Assembly (NCBI GenBank): GCA_933228895.1
Contig: OW121856.1
Location: forward strand, 108,475,027 to 108,539,026
DNA length: 64,000 nucleotides
Source: Platycnemis pennipes
Lineage: Eukaryota; Arthropoda; Insecta; Odonata; Platycnemididae
Direction: 5' to 3'
This document shows, in pieces, positions 55,968-64,000 of this stretch (the first letter of the stretch is position 1; every line of letters starts with the position of its first letter). The position numbers were made by a program, and so were the translations under genes. The notes under the pieces are model-generated. The model did not search any database, had not been told where the DNA came from, and was given only the letters and a program-made list of their open reading frames with translations.

Positions 55968-57112
55968 CAGTGTTTCCTCACCGGCAATTAAAGTCACTTC
56001 GGGTGTCCCACAAGGCAGTGTGATAGGTCCACTCCTATTCCTTTTGTATATTAATGATATCCAAAAGGTGGTAAAAAATAAGCTTCGTCTATTTGCCGAT
56101 GACGCAGTAGTGTACAGGGAAATTCTATGCCCGAACGATAAAGAATATTTAAATATTGACTTACAAGCAATTGAAACTTGGTGTGATACATGGCAGTTAG
56201 AATTAAATTTTAAGAAATGTCTTGTAATGAATTTTTGGAAAAAGAATAGCTCTCCTCCTACCACTTACAAAATAAGTAATAATGAATTAACAAACGTGGA
56301 ATCCATTAAATATCTTGGAATAAGACTGACAAATGATCTTTCCTGGGGTAAACACATTCGTGAAATAATGGGTCAAGCGAATCGCAAACTGGGTTTCATT
56401 AAAAGAGTATTGGGTAAATGTGACGATCATGTACGAGAAATCAGCTACTTTTCCCTTGTTAGACCTCATTTGGAATATGCTGCCAGTGTATGGGATCCCT
56501 ACGAAATCGGTCTAAGTAATGAACTTGAACGTGTGCAGCGAAGATCGGCAAGATTTGTAAAGGGACGATACGATAATTATATTAGCGTAACCAGTCTATT
56601 AAATGAATTGAAATGGGAATCATTTTCAGATCGCAGGTTGAAATTTAGACTTAATCTCTTCCACAAATTCCAAGGCAATATTTTCAGTGATGATGTTAAA
56701 AATATTTTACGAACCCCAACTTACTATGGCAGACTGGACCATAATCATAAAGTTAGAGAAATTGATTGCCGAACTGACCGATTCAAAATGTCCTTTTTCC
56801 CTCGCACAATAAGAGATACGAATAACGGTAAATATGTCCTATCGGAGAGTAGCAATGAATAGCATTGGTAGCTGCATGTTGGTATGAGTACTTAAAGGTA
56901 ACCCTACTAACAGAATGTTTTTGCATGTTTTCTTTGCAATTTCCATCTTTTTAAATAGTGTAGTTCTGACTACTATATTAATACTATTCCTTTTTTATGC
57001 ATGATATTATGTAGATAGATTATGTAGATATGTAGTGCATGTTTGGTGAGCAATCACCCCCTGCCACACACCCTTGTGGTGGCTTGCAGGGTATTATGTA
57101 GATGTAGATGTA
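55968..57112 (+). mobile_element. LINE-A copy, best-preserved C-terminal half
   Basis: From GTGTTTCCTCACCGGCAATT to the tail TTATGTAGATGTAGATG. The 3' UTR carries a small AGATAGATTATGT insertion near 57011. Hairpin CCCTGC…GCAGGG at 57059-57091. Its left end abuts the hAT-like element. Confidence 0.9.
55969..56862 (+). pseudogene. LINE-A reverse transcriptase, uninterrupted C-terminal half
   Basis: One frame runs without a stop to TAG at 56860-56862. In order: TSGVPQGSVIGPLLFLLYI (motif B), LRLFADDAVVYREI (motif C, catalytic DD), WCDTWQLELNFKKCLVMNFW (motif D region), YLGIRLTNDLSWGKHIREIM, GFIKRVLGKCDDHVREISYF, LEYAASVWDPYEIGLSNELE, RVQRRSARFVKGRYDNYISV, FRLNLFHKFQGNIFSDDVKN and TDRFKMSFFPRTIRDT. 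Endonuclease, fingers and motif A are missing, so it cannot act alone. The clean frame marks it as the youngest copy in the window. CR1/L2-like by the RRSARFV…FFPRTIRD signature. Confidence 0.9.
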
Positions 57113-58205
57113 CATATATCTATATGTCACCCTCTTCTCAGAGCTTTATCTGCTTCCTCTACATCCCCAACTGCACAAGAATGATTTAATCTTCCACTTC
57201 TTCCGTATCCTTGGGTACACCCACGTGCGGAGCGGATGGTTCTTTTCTTCGTACTCCTCGGGAGGAACTTGGGGAAATATTTCAGAAGTACACCGCCATA
57301 CGCTTGCATCGGCTGACGAACGGCTGAAATTCTGATCGCGGTAAGCCGTCGACGCATTTCTCGAGTAATTACTTAAACGCGTTTTCTTCTCAATTTTTTT
57401 AGTTGCACCCGAGATGTAGGTAGTTATTTCATGTCGATTGGAATGCGATTTATCGCCGAAGGGCTTCAACTGTTTCCTCTGCAGTCACGAAAAAAAACAA
57501 TTCTAAATCCCGTTGCATGCACGAGGTGTGGGAGGTGAAGCTATAGCAATTTGACCCTTAGAATTATCGCGTGAACTCAAGAAAGCGAATCTTCGAGAAG
57601 AAAGTGCTTACGCCTTATTTGGTAGCCAGGGACGAGGAGGCAGGCGATGTCTCAGAACAATTTTGATGCAATAACTTGCGAGATAAGTGCATGTTCGTAT
57701 ATTTTAGTGGATTGCCCTCGTTATATTGACTAAAAGTTTCGAGCCGCTTATGTATCCAAAAGCATATGAGGCTATTGCCAAGCAAGGCATACCAACGTGC
57801 AGATAATTTAGTTCCACGTTTCAAGCTGCTAAAAGAAATATTTTTATAATGACTTTGAGGCATGTTTTTACGGTAGAAATGAGTCACGGAGGGAAATTAA
57901 TGAAGATTTGAAATGAAGAAGAATTTCGATAGATTACGAGCAGAAATTTTATCGTGGTGCCATTGAAATTCAAAAATTTAACTTTATTAATTAATGTTTT
58001 TTATTTAATATACGAAACAGTTTTCTCCACTAGTATGTAACTTGGAGGCACGCGACAACACCAGCTTCCTTTGGAAATTTCTGTTGCCATTTCTCTAGCC
58101 ATGAAGGTGGGGTGAATTAAACCCGAAACGCAGGCAAGGCTATGGAGTTACATTCCTGTTTGCCGACCTACCCTCTAAATTCAACTCAAGTGTTTCATTT
58201 CTTTA
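57113..58205. other. Unassigned
   Basis: A 107-codon minus-strand frame (57469-57146) has a charged peptide, QVPPEEYEEKNHPLRTWVYP, but no family I can name and no splice sites. The rest is AT-rich without features. Confidence 0.3.
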
Positions 58206-59080
58206 CCTCTACATCTACATAATAACCTGCAAGTCACCATAAGGTGTGAGGTAGGGGGTGAATTCTCACCAAACATGCAATACGTAACATGTATAAAAAG
58301 GGATTAGTATTTATATAATGTTCTAAACTTCATTATTTAAAAAAAGATAAAAATAGCTAAGCAAACGATGGTTACGATAATAGAATTATCGTATCGTCCC
58401 TTTATAAATCTCGCCGATCTTCGCTGTACACGTTCAAGTTCGTTATTCAGACCGATTTCGAAGGGATCCCATACACTGGCAGCATATTCCAAATGAGGTC
58501 TTACAAGGGAAAAGTAGCTGATTTCTCGTACATGATCGTCACATTTACCCAGTACTCTTTTGACGAATCCCAGTTTACGATTCGCTTGACCTTATTTCAC
58601 GCATGTGTTTACCCCAGGAAGTCATGTGTCAGACTTATATCCGACTGGAATATTATTTTCGCTAGAAACTAAAATATCGTGGGAAAAGAGATCAAGTTGA
58701 GTTTCACATGATCTGCTCTTTCGGAAGCCATGCTGAACATTGGACAACAAATTCAGGCTATCTAGGTGTCCCGTAACTGAACTGACAATTATATGATCTA
58801 GGACCTTGCATGAAATGGATGTGAGGGATATAGGTCTGTAGTTAAATGGCTGCTCCCTATCACCACTTTTAAAAATGGGTGTTACATCGGCTACTTTCCA
58901 GTCCATCTGTACGACTTGTGCGGTCAGGGATTTATTAAATACTATTTCAAGGTAGGGGGATATTTCGGATGCTAACTCTCTATATACGCGGTAGGGAATT
59001 TGATCAGGGCCTGGATAATTGTTGGGGCAATTTGGAAATTTGTTGGGGTTGTTCTTTAACGTCTTAAAACATAGCAATAT
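58206..59080 (-). mobile_element. LINE-A copy with internal deletion
   Basis: Tail at 58207-58230, hairpin, 3' UTR, RT thumb region (58360-58620), then RT fingers (58640-59077) upward on the minus strand. The palm, about 190 codons, is missing at about 58640, where NIPV is joined to LTHD-coding DNA. Confidence 0.85.
58622..59077 (-). pseudogene. LINE-A RT fingers region
   Basis: Reads NYPGPDQIPYRVYRELASEI, VQMDWKVADVTPIFKSGDRE, FNYRPISLTSISCKVLDHII, LLSNVQHGFRKSRSCETQLD and LFSHDILVS. These are RT blocks 1-2a (GPD.IP, W..A.V.PIFK.GD…NYRPISLTS) found only here in the window. Truncated upstream at about 59077 and deleted downstream before motif A. Confidence 0.85.
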
Positions 59081-59368
59081 TATACACTTAATTCGACATT
59101 TTTGAATTTCTGAGCAAAGGCTCAGCGCTTAGATTGAGCGTAGTTGATTTCAAGGAGCGCGTTGTTCTCCCTCATCCCTTAATGGGTGCTGTCTTCGATT
59201 GCGACGGAGATTCCTCGGAGAAAGACGCGTTTCGCACGGAGGGGCTTTCGTCACTCTCATGAATCCCAGTGGACTCTGACTGACCTTGGCCTCCGGGGAA
59301 GATGCAATTATCGCATTCACGTCCACCATAAATGTTTAATTTACCACCTTTGTCTCCAAAGATAAGGT
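59081..59368 (-). other. Open segment between two LINE-A copies
   Basis: On the minus strand 59360-59172 stays open: GGKLNIYGGRECDNCIFPGG, then a Ser/Glu-rich HESDESPSVRNASFSEESPS. The texture is protein-like and could be a host exon or LINE ORF1 remnant. There are no convincing splice sites. Confidence 0.25.
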
Positions 59369-60311
59369 TTAAATGATGACCTACAAGCAATTGAAACTCG
59401 GTGTGATACATGGCAGTTAGAATTAAACTTTAAAAAATGTATTGTAATGAATCTTTGGAAAATGAATAGCTCTCCTCCTAGCACTAACAAAATAAGTAAT
59501 AATGAATTAACAAACGTAAAATCCATTAAATATCTTGGAATAAGACTCACACATGAGCTTTCCTAGGGTAAACACATACGTAAAATAATGGGTCATGCGA
59601 ATCGTAAAATGGGATTCTTGAAAAGAGTACTGGGTAAATGTGACGATCATGTACGAGAAATCAGCTATTTTTCCCTTGTAAGACCTCATTTGGAATATGC
59701 TGCCAGTGTATGGGATCCCTACGAAATCGGTCTAAATAACGAACGTGAACGTGTGCAGCGGAGATCGGCAAGATTTGTAAAGGGACGGTACGATAACCTT
59801 ATTAGCGTAACCAGTCTATTAAATGAATTAAATTGGGAATCATTGTCAGATCGCAGGTTGAAATTAAGACTTAATCTCTTAGACAAATTCCAAGACCATA
59901 TTTTCAGTGATGATGTTAAAAATATTTTGCGGACCACAACTTACTATGGTAGACTGGACCATAATCACTTAATTAGAGAAATAGATTGCGGAACTGACAG
60001 ATTCAAAATATCCTTTTTTCCTCGTACTATTAGGGATATGAATAACGGTAAATATATCCAGTACGAGTGTAGCAATGGATAACATTGGTAGCTGCATGTT
60101 GGTATAAGGACTTAAAGCTAACCCAACTAACAGCATGTTTTTGCATGTTTGCTTTGCTATTTTTATCTTTTTTCAAATAGCGTAGTTTTGAACAGTACCT
60201 ATACAATTGTTAATCCTTTTTTATGCATGATATGTATTGCATGTTTGTTGAGAATTCACCCCCTGCCACATACCTTTATGGTGGCTTTCAGGGTATTATG
60301 TAGATGTAGAT
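59369..60311 (+). mobile_element. LINE-A copy
   Basis: From the motif D region (LELNFKKCIVMNLW) through an ORF (59588-60082) with GFLKRVLGKCDDHVREISYF, LEYAASVWDPYEIGL and FRTIRDMNNGKYIQYEC-like end, 3' UTR, hairpin 60259-60293 and TTATGTAGATGTAGATG. A stop at the SW of SWGKHI (59574) breaks the upstream frame. Confidence 0.85.
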
Positions 60312-61106
60312 GTAAATGTAATGAGAGGAAGGCATTTGGCCCTTTGTTGCTTGGCAGTACATTTCGTGCGCAAGGACGCACACGTAATAGTTCTCCCTAT
60401 TTTTTTAATTCCAGTTCTTTGGAATGACATTAAACTATGATGCTTCGCAATCCATAGGTATTTCAGGGACGCAATATTTACCTGAGTCATTTCGGATTAT
60501 CAAAAGAATAAATGAAACACCCTCTAAAGACACTAAACAGGGAAAATTCTCCTTTCTTCCCATAATTCATTCCCTTTTTGTGGTGGGCATCAAGCCGCGA
60601 CCCAAGACGATCCTCCGGGAACAGAAGACGATCACCGCGAGTGGAAAGCAACCAACCCGCGATTACTCCCTTCGTTGCCGTGGGAACGGAGTCTGGAGCA
60701 AACACACCGCGAGACAACAATGGGGGCCACAGTCCCTCGGCGGTTGGCGCTGCAGCGAGCGGCCGTGGGAAGAAACGAAGGTGGGCAAACAAAAGCACGT
60801 CGGCGGGCGCCGCCTTTCCTCCGCTCAGTGCATACACACACAGAGGAATCCGTTGAAGTGACGAGGGACGCTTGAAGAATGAATTACTGTGAGGTGAACT
60901 CGGATTTAATCATACATGGCCCACAACCAATATATAACAGGACGGAGCAGCATCGTCAGAGATACAAGGGGGAGATTTTTAGCAAGTAACCACGGTGCTC
61001 AGAGCGTAGGTCTACCTGAGGGTCGCCGAAGACGCGAGAAGTGGAGTCAGGAGGTCAGAGTCAGCTGTGGTATCCAAGTTGCGCAGTAAGTCATCCAGAC
61101 TGGTAT
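60312..61106. other. Unassigned, with a GC-rich patch
   Basis: 60570-60860 is GC-rich and open on several frames of both strands. ATATAACAGGACGGAGCAGC (60934) looks like a TATA-like word. No first exon could be defined. Confidence 0.3.
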
Positions 61107-61854
61107 CTAGGCTTGTGCGATGGGTCGATTAATCGAAGTCATCGACCATCGACTGCGATGAGTCCATGAGAATCATCGATGTCGATGAGTTGATGCGAAT
61201 CATTGATGTCGATGAGTCGTGATGTGCTGCTGACACGAGAAGCGCTAACTCTGCTGACGACCCCTTCCTGGCGGAGCTCCACAAGTACAAAGAGGTCCAG
61301 GCTTTATCTAAATCTTCGGACGTCTTACATTGGCATATGGACTGGAAGGAAGATGTGTATCCCCGCCTTCAGAAGTACGCGAGGAAATACCTCTGTATTC
61401 CTGCCGCTTCAACGTCGTCAGAGCGGTTCTTCAGCGATGCAGGGAACGTTGTGTTGGACGACCGACTTGTACTCACCGATACGAAAATGAAGATGTGAGA
61501 ATTGTATTATGCCACAACAAAGAGTTGTTGCTTAATTTGTAACATGGTGCTTATTTCGCTCTTTAATAAAAAAGGCCTTGTCCTTCTCAAATAAGTTTGA
61601 CCCAATTCAATCTTCACTTAATAGCCACACCAAACTGCCAACCGAGACATCCGCACCGATCATCGATAGTCATCGATCATCGACAGTCATCGATCATCGA
61701 CATTCATCGATCATCGACATTCATCGATCATCGATATTCATCGATCATCGTGTACACTCTATTCGATGATCGATGACAGCCATCGTCATCGAAGCATTTC
61801 GATGAAACTTTTTCATCGAAAATCGATGACCAAAATCGGTCATCGCACAAGCCA
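61107..61854 (+). mobile_element. Deleted hAT transposon, 8-bp TSD
   Basis: Ends CTAGGCTTGTGCGATG and, inverted, TGGCTTGTGCGATG. Flanks ACTGGTAT (61099-61106) and ACTGGTTT (61855-61862) match 7/8. Subterminal DNA on both sides is rich in TCATCGA words. At the right a 17-bp repeat CATCGATCATCGACATT runs from 61661 to 61750. The centre keeps the transposase C-terminus. Confidence 0.85.
61253..61545 (+). pseudogene. hAT transposase dimerisation domain remnant
   Basis: From 61253 the frame reads ADDPFLAELHKYKEVQALS, LHWHMDWKEDVYPRLQKYAR, KYLCIPAASTSSERFFSDAG and NVVLDDRLVLTD, stopping at TGA 61496-61498. The +2 frame then gives EDVRIVLCHNKELLLNL to a stop near 61542. IPAASTSSERFFSDAGN is the diagnostic hAT dimerisation motif (LxIPATSxxSERxFSxAG). 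The BED finger, DDE core and most of the protein are deleted, so the element cannot move itself. Confidence 0.85.
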
Positions 61855-62135
61855 ACTGGTTTTTTGTCGAGAATCGTGTTGCCATGCGAACAGTGGACCT
61901 ACCGTCGTCAGCGATAAACTCTCTGGGAATGTACTAAATAGTAGTTCTAGTGCTTACTGCATACAAACGTAATGCAAAGTATCTTCGAAAAAAATTAAAA
62001 AACGGGTGACATAAAATAAAACTCTTAGCGAAGGGTACATTTATTACCGTATTACAAAGTTGTTGTAATCAGTGATGAACACCCGACTGAAAAGGATAAA
62101 GGGAAACATTAGCAAGAATAGTGAGTGAAGTGCAA

Positions 62136-62661
62136 TGGGGGCGTTTACCCAAAATCGCAATTTTGTTCCCTAAATCGTTAGATGGAAACGAAAAAAGAAA
62201 TTTAGTGAAAACATTAATATTCTAACCACAACCATTCACTCATAAATCAAAAATTAAAATACGCAAAAGGTGACGCCCACCGAAAATGCTTCTGTGATAA
62301 CATTGACGTCACTTTCCTACCGTCCTTGATTGCTTTTATGGGAAGGGAAGGGAGAGGAGGGGGGTTCTCGGAAGGTCTCCTCGCACAGATGCTGTCGTAA
62401 CTGCTCCTATTGGCAGAGTCAGCTGTGTCCCCCCCTTTGCGATAAGGCGAAGTAGCTTCGCGGGCTCAGTTGTGACTGGACGAAGTCGATATACGTCAGA
62501 AGTTGCACCACGCCTACTTTTCCGAAAGGGTTAAAAAACATCAGTTTTTCGCCGCTTATAACTCGAGAAATAATTGACGGATCAAAAAACGGAAAAACAC
62601 GGGTCTTTTTATTTTGCAAAGTCTATCAGATTCGGCAATAAAAAATATGGTAAACGACCCA
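62136..62661. mobile_element. MITE family M, copy 3
   Basis: Ends TGGGGGCGTTTAC and, inverted, TGGGTCGTTTAC. Collinear with the copies at 15777 and 24221. Flanking words GCAAT / ATTGC face each other across the element. Confidence 0.8.
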
Positions 62662-62796
62662 ATTCATTGCTTCCGGGATTCCCTATATGGTTCGACGAGT
62701 GGGCAAGGGTGGGATTTCAGAGACCCCTGCGAGCCGTGATTGGCCCCTGGACATTATCCCTGGGGAACTATTGTGCATTTTGCTGTTTAAGTGGCC

Positions 62797-62910
62797 ATGG
62801 AGGGAAAATGTGGCAAAAAGAGGACACCGAAAGCGCAAACACAAGCAAATCGTGAAACTGAGCAGAAACAATGGAATAACGCAGAGACGATCACCAGCGA
62901 AAGTTTATGA
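62797..62910 (+). CDS. Small basic ORF, possible first exon
   Basis: ATG at 62797 in GTGGCCATGG, a strong Kozak. It reads MEGKCGKKRTPKAQTQANRE, then a polar tail, and stops at TGA 62908-62910 after 37 codons. Upstream GTGATTGGCCCC is an inverted CCAAT box. A donor-like AAAG|GTTAGT follows at 62915, out of reach of this frame. It may be a tiny exon or chance. No family recognised. Confidence 0.25.
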   Translation: MEGKCGKKRTPKAQTQANRETEQKQWNNAETITSESL

Positions 62911-63058
62911 GAAAGGTTAGTAGAGAAACAGAATGAATAATTACTTCTACTGGCTTGCAGATAGAGTAATATTTTCTCATCATACATACTGGACAATGTT
63001 AAATTTCCAGGTTGAAATATGTAGTATTTTCAAACCAGCTGCGTGAACGGCGGTTAAA

Positions 63059-63265
63059 TTCACATTAATTGTCATGTGAAAAAATTCACCTGGACCGGGA
63101 ATCGAACATGGGGCCTTTGGCTTTCCGGGCCATTTCGCAGACCACTACGCTACCCAGGATCCCTAATTCGCATGGCAATTTTAAGGCCGGGCAGTGGCCC
63201 GAAATGCCGTGGTCTGTGGTTCAATTCCAGGTCCAGGTGAATTTTTTCACATGGCAATTAATCTG
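63059..63265. mobile_element. Head-to-head tRNA-derived SINE pair
   Basis: The outer ~50 bp are inverted: ATTAATTGTCATGTGAAAAA with ATTCACCTGGACC at the left, and the inverse at the right (GGTCCAGGTGAAT … CATGGCAATTAAT). Inside are two B boxes: GTTCGATTCCC on the minus strand (about 63100-63110) and GGTTCAATTCC on the plus strand (63219-63229). The middle (63140-63200) is unequal, so this is a rearranged pair, not one palindrome. Confidence 0.6.
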
Positions 63266-63931
63266 TTGAAATCTTTCAAGACCAATCCTTTCAAGACCAT
63301 CCTTTCTGGAAAGACGTAGACAATACAAAACATTATTTCAACCCATCCATTCTGAGTCTTGAAATTAAAATCTGTGCATGGGCAATTCGGAAGTGGGAAG
63401 CTCAACTACAAATCTGTCAGCAATCATTAGAAGCTTATGATGATGCATAGGAAACTCGCCCGCATAAGTGGACCTTTTTGACAGGTTTACTCATGTCGAA
63501 ACAGTTCATTTATACGTGTGATGAGGCAAAAAAAGTTTAATTGAAATTCGTCCGCACGTATTTCTGTGAAAAGGGCACAAACTCTCAACAGACGGACACA
63601 GAGTTCTTCTTTAGCTATATAGATTTTTATGCCAATGTCGATGTCATCTTTTCGCCACTTTAAACGTCTTCGCAGCCTCACTCCTTTCAAATAACGTAAG
63701 CTAAGCGTTGAATCGCCTGAGGAATCGGGAATAATGCAACGAGTGAACACACTACCAAGACGTGAAAAGTACCCAACGAATACCGAAACAAAAATCATCA
63801 AAATACGTACATCGTTGGAAGCGCGTAGCACAAAAACAAAACACTCTCGCGCCAATTTAATTCTGTTATTGTCGGAATGAAAAATGGCTAAAGTCCCAAT
63901 AGCAAATATTCCACAGAGAATAAAATCATTC
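63266..63931. other. Unassigned
   Basis: A long minus-strand frame (63999-63487) crosses this stretch, but its N-terminus translates the tRNA-like sequence and the rest matches no family. I do not call a gene. Confidence 0.35.
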
Positions 63932-64000
63932 GCCTTGACCGGGACTCGAACCCGGACCACCTGATTTCCGGCCAGGTTCTCTACAAGTTGTGCTACCAAG
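63932..64000 (-). ncRNA. tRNA-like sequence, probably a SINE head
   Basis: On the minus strand a perfect B box GGTTCGAGTCC lies within a 5-bp T stem (CCGGG/CCCGG). A 5-bp anticodon stem (CCTGG/TCAGG with one G-T pair) and acceptor bases CTTGG / TCAAGG that pair with one wobble are also present. The first two acceptor bases would lie off the right edge. C replaces the usual T at position 33, and the D arm is poor. More likely a SINE than a tRNA gene. Confidence 0.5.

Noticed and set aside
55933..55968. ATG at 55933 as the true start of the LINE-A ORF
   Set aside because: It lies in the hAT-like element; the LINE sequence begins at about 55968, so the start is fortuitous.
63487..63999. 170-codon minus-strand frame starting MVAQLVENLAGNQ
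   Set aside because: The N-terminus is a translated tRNA-like SINE head, a common false gene; the rest matches no family.
1..64000. LTR retrotransposon or endogenous virus
   Set aside because: I saw no paired LTRs, gag zinc knuckle with protease/integrase, or envelope-like ORF; every RT here is of non-LTR type.
1..64000. rRNA genes or telomeric (TTAGG)n
   Set aside because: No rRNA-like block or telomere array noticed, even near the R2-like element.

Overview
The window looks like repeat-dense, AT-leaning nuclear DNA from an animal, most likely an arthropod. The evidence is spliced gene fragments with GT/AG introns, several clades of non-LTR retrotransposon, hAT-like and TTAA-target DNA elements, tRNA-derived SINEs and satellite-like arrays. 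There are no operons, Shine-Dalgarno sites or dense bacterial-style ORFs. The species and exact arthropod group cannot be fixed from what is visible.

Host-gene evidence is sparse but real. (1) A broken multi-exon gene at 2850-4086 (+) has intact splice sites, and its C-terminal domain resembles DUF4806. (2) The first coding exon of a minus-strand secreted or membrane protein lies at 33503-33581: strong Kozak, 26-residue signal peptide and a phase-1 donor, with a GC-rich promoter-like region upstream to about 34400. (3) A degenerate THAP zinc-finger exon at 39118-39285 (+) has a DRE-like TATCGATA cluster upstream and is cut off by a LINE. Weaker candidates lie at 1401, 50986 and 62797.

Most of the window is transposable elements. 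For reference, I use local names. LINE-A and LINE-B are two related CR1/L2-like families. They have different RT C-termini but an almost identical 3' hairpin and a (GTAGAT)n tail. LINE-C is an EN/RT family of the 'craniofacial development protein 2-like' kind, perhaps RTE. LINE-D is a further RT C-terminus at 48992-49333. An R2/R4-like element with a restriction-like endonuclease (41590-43325, minus strand) is split by a head-to-head LINE-A/LINE-B pair. DNA elements include two TTAA-flanked MITE families sharing TTAAGGAGGTT termini (three and two copies), a ~530-bp MITE with TGGGGGCGTTT ends (three full copies and one partial), and hAT-like elements at 7948, 31338, 54841 and 61107. The 61107 element keeps a hAT dimerisation domain.

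Layout: 0-0.5 kb, a 60-bp palindrome-rich tandem array; 1.4-4.1 kb, the gene remnant; 5.7-14.4 kb, LINE-B and LINE-C fragments and a second palindromic array; 15.8-26.1 kb, MITEs and LINE-A copies; 26-33 kb, a CpG-rich patch and then a LINE/MITE nest; 33-34.4 kb, the signal-peptide exon and promoter; 34.4-41 kb, LINE-A copies, foldbacks, a SINE and the THAP exon; 41.6-47.8 kb, the R2-like element and the nested LINE cluster; 48-54 kb, LINE-D and TTAA elements; 54.8-62 kb, two hAT-like elements around LINE-A copies; 62-64 kb, a MITE and SINEs.
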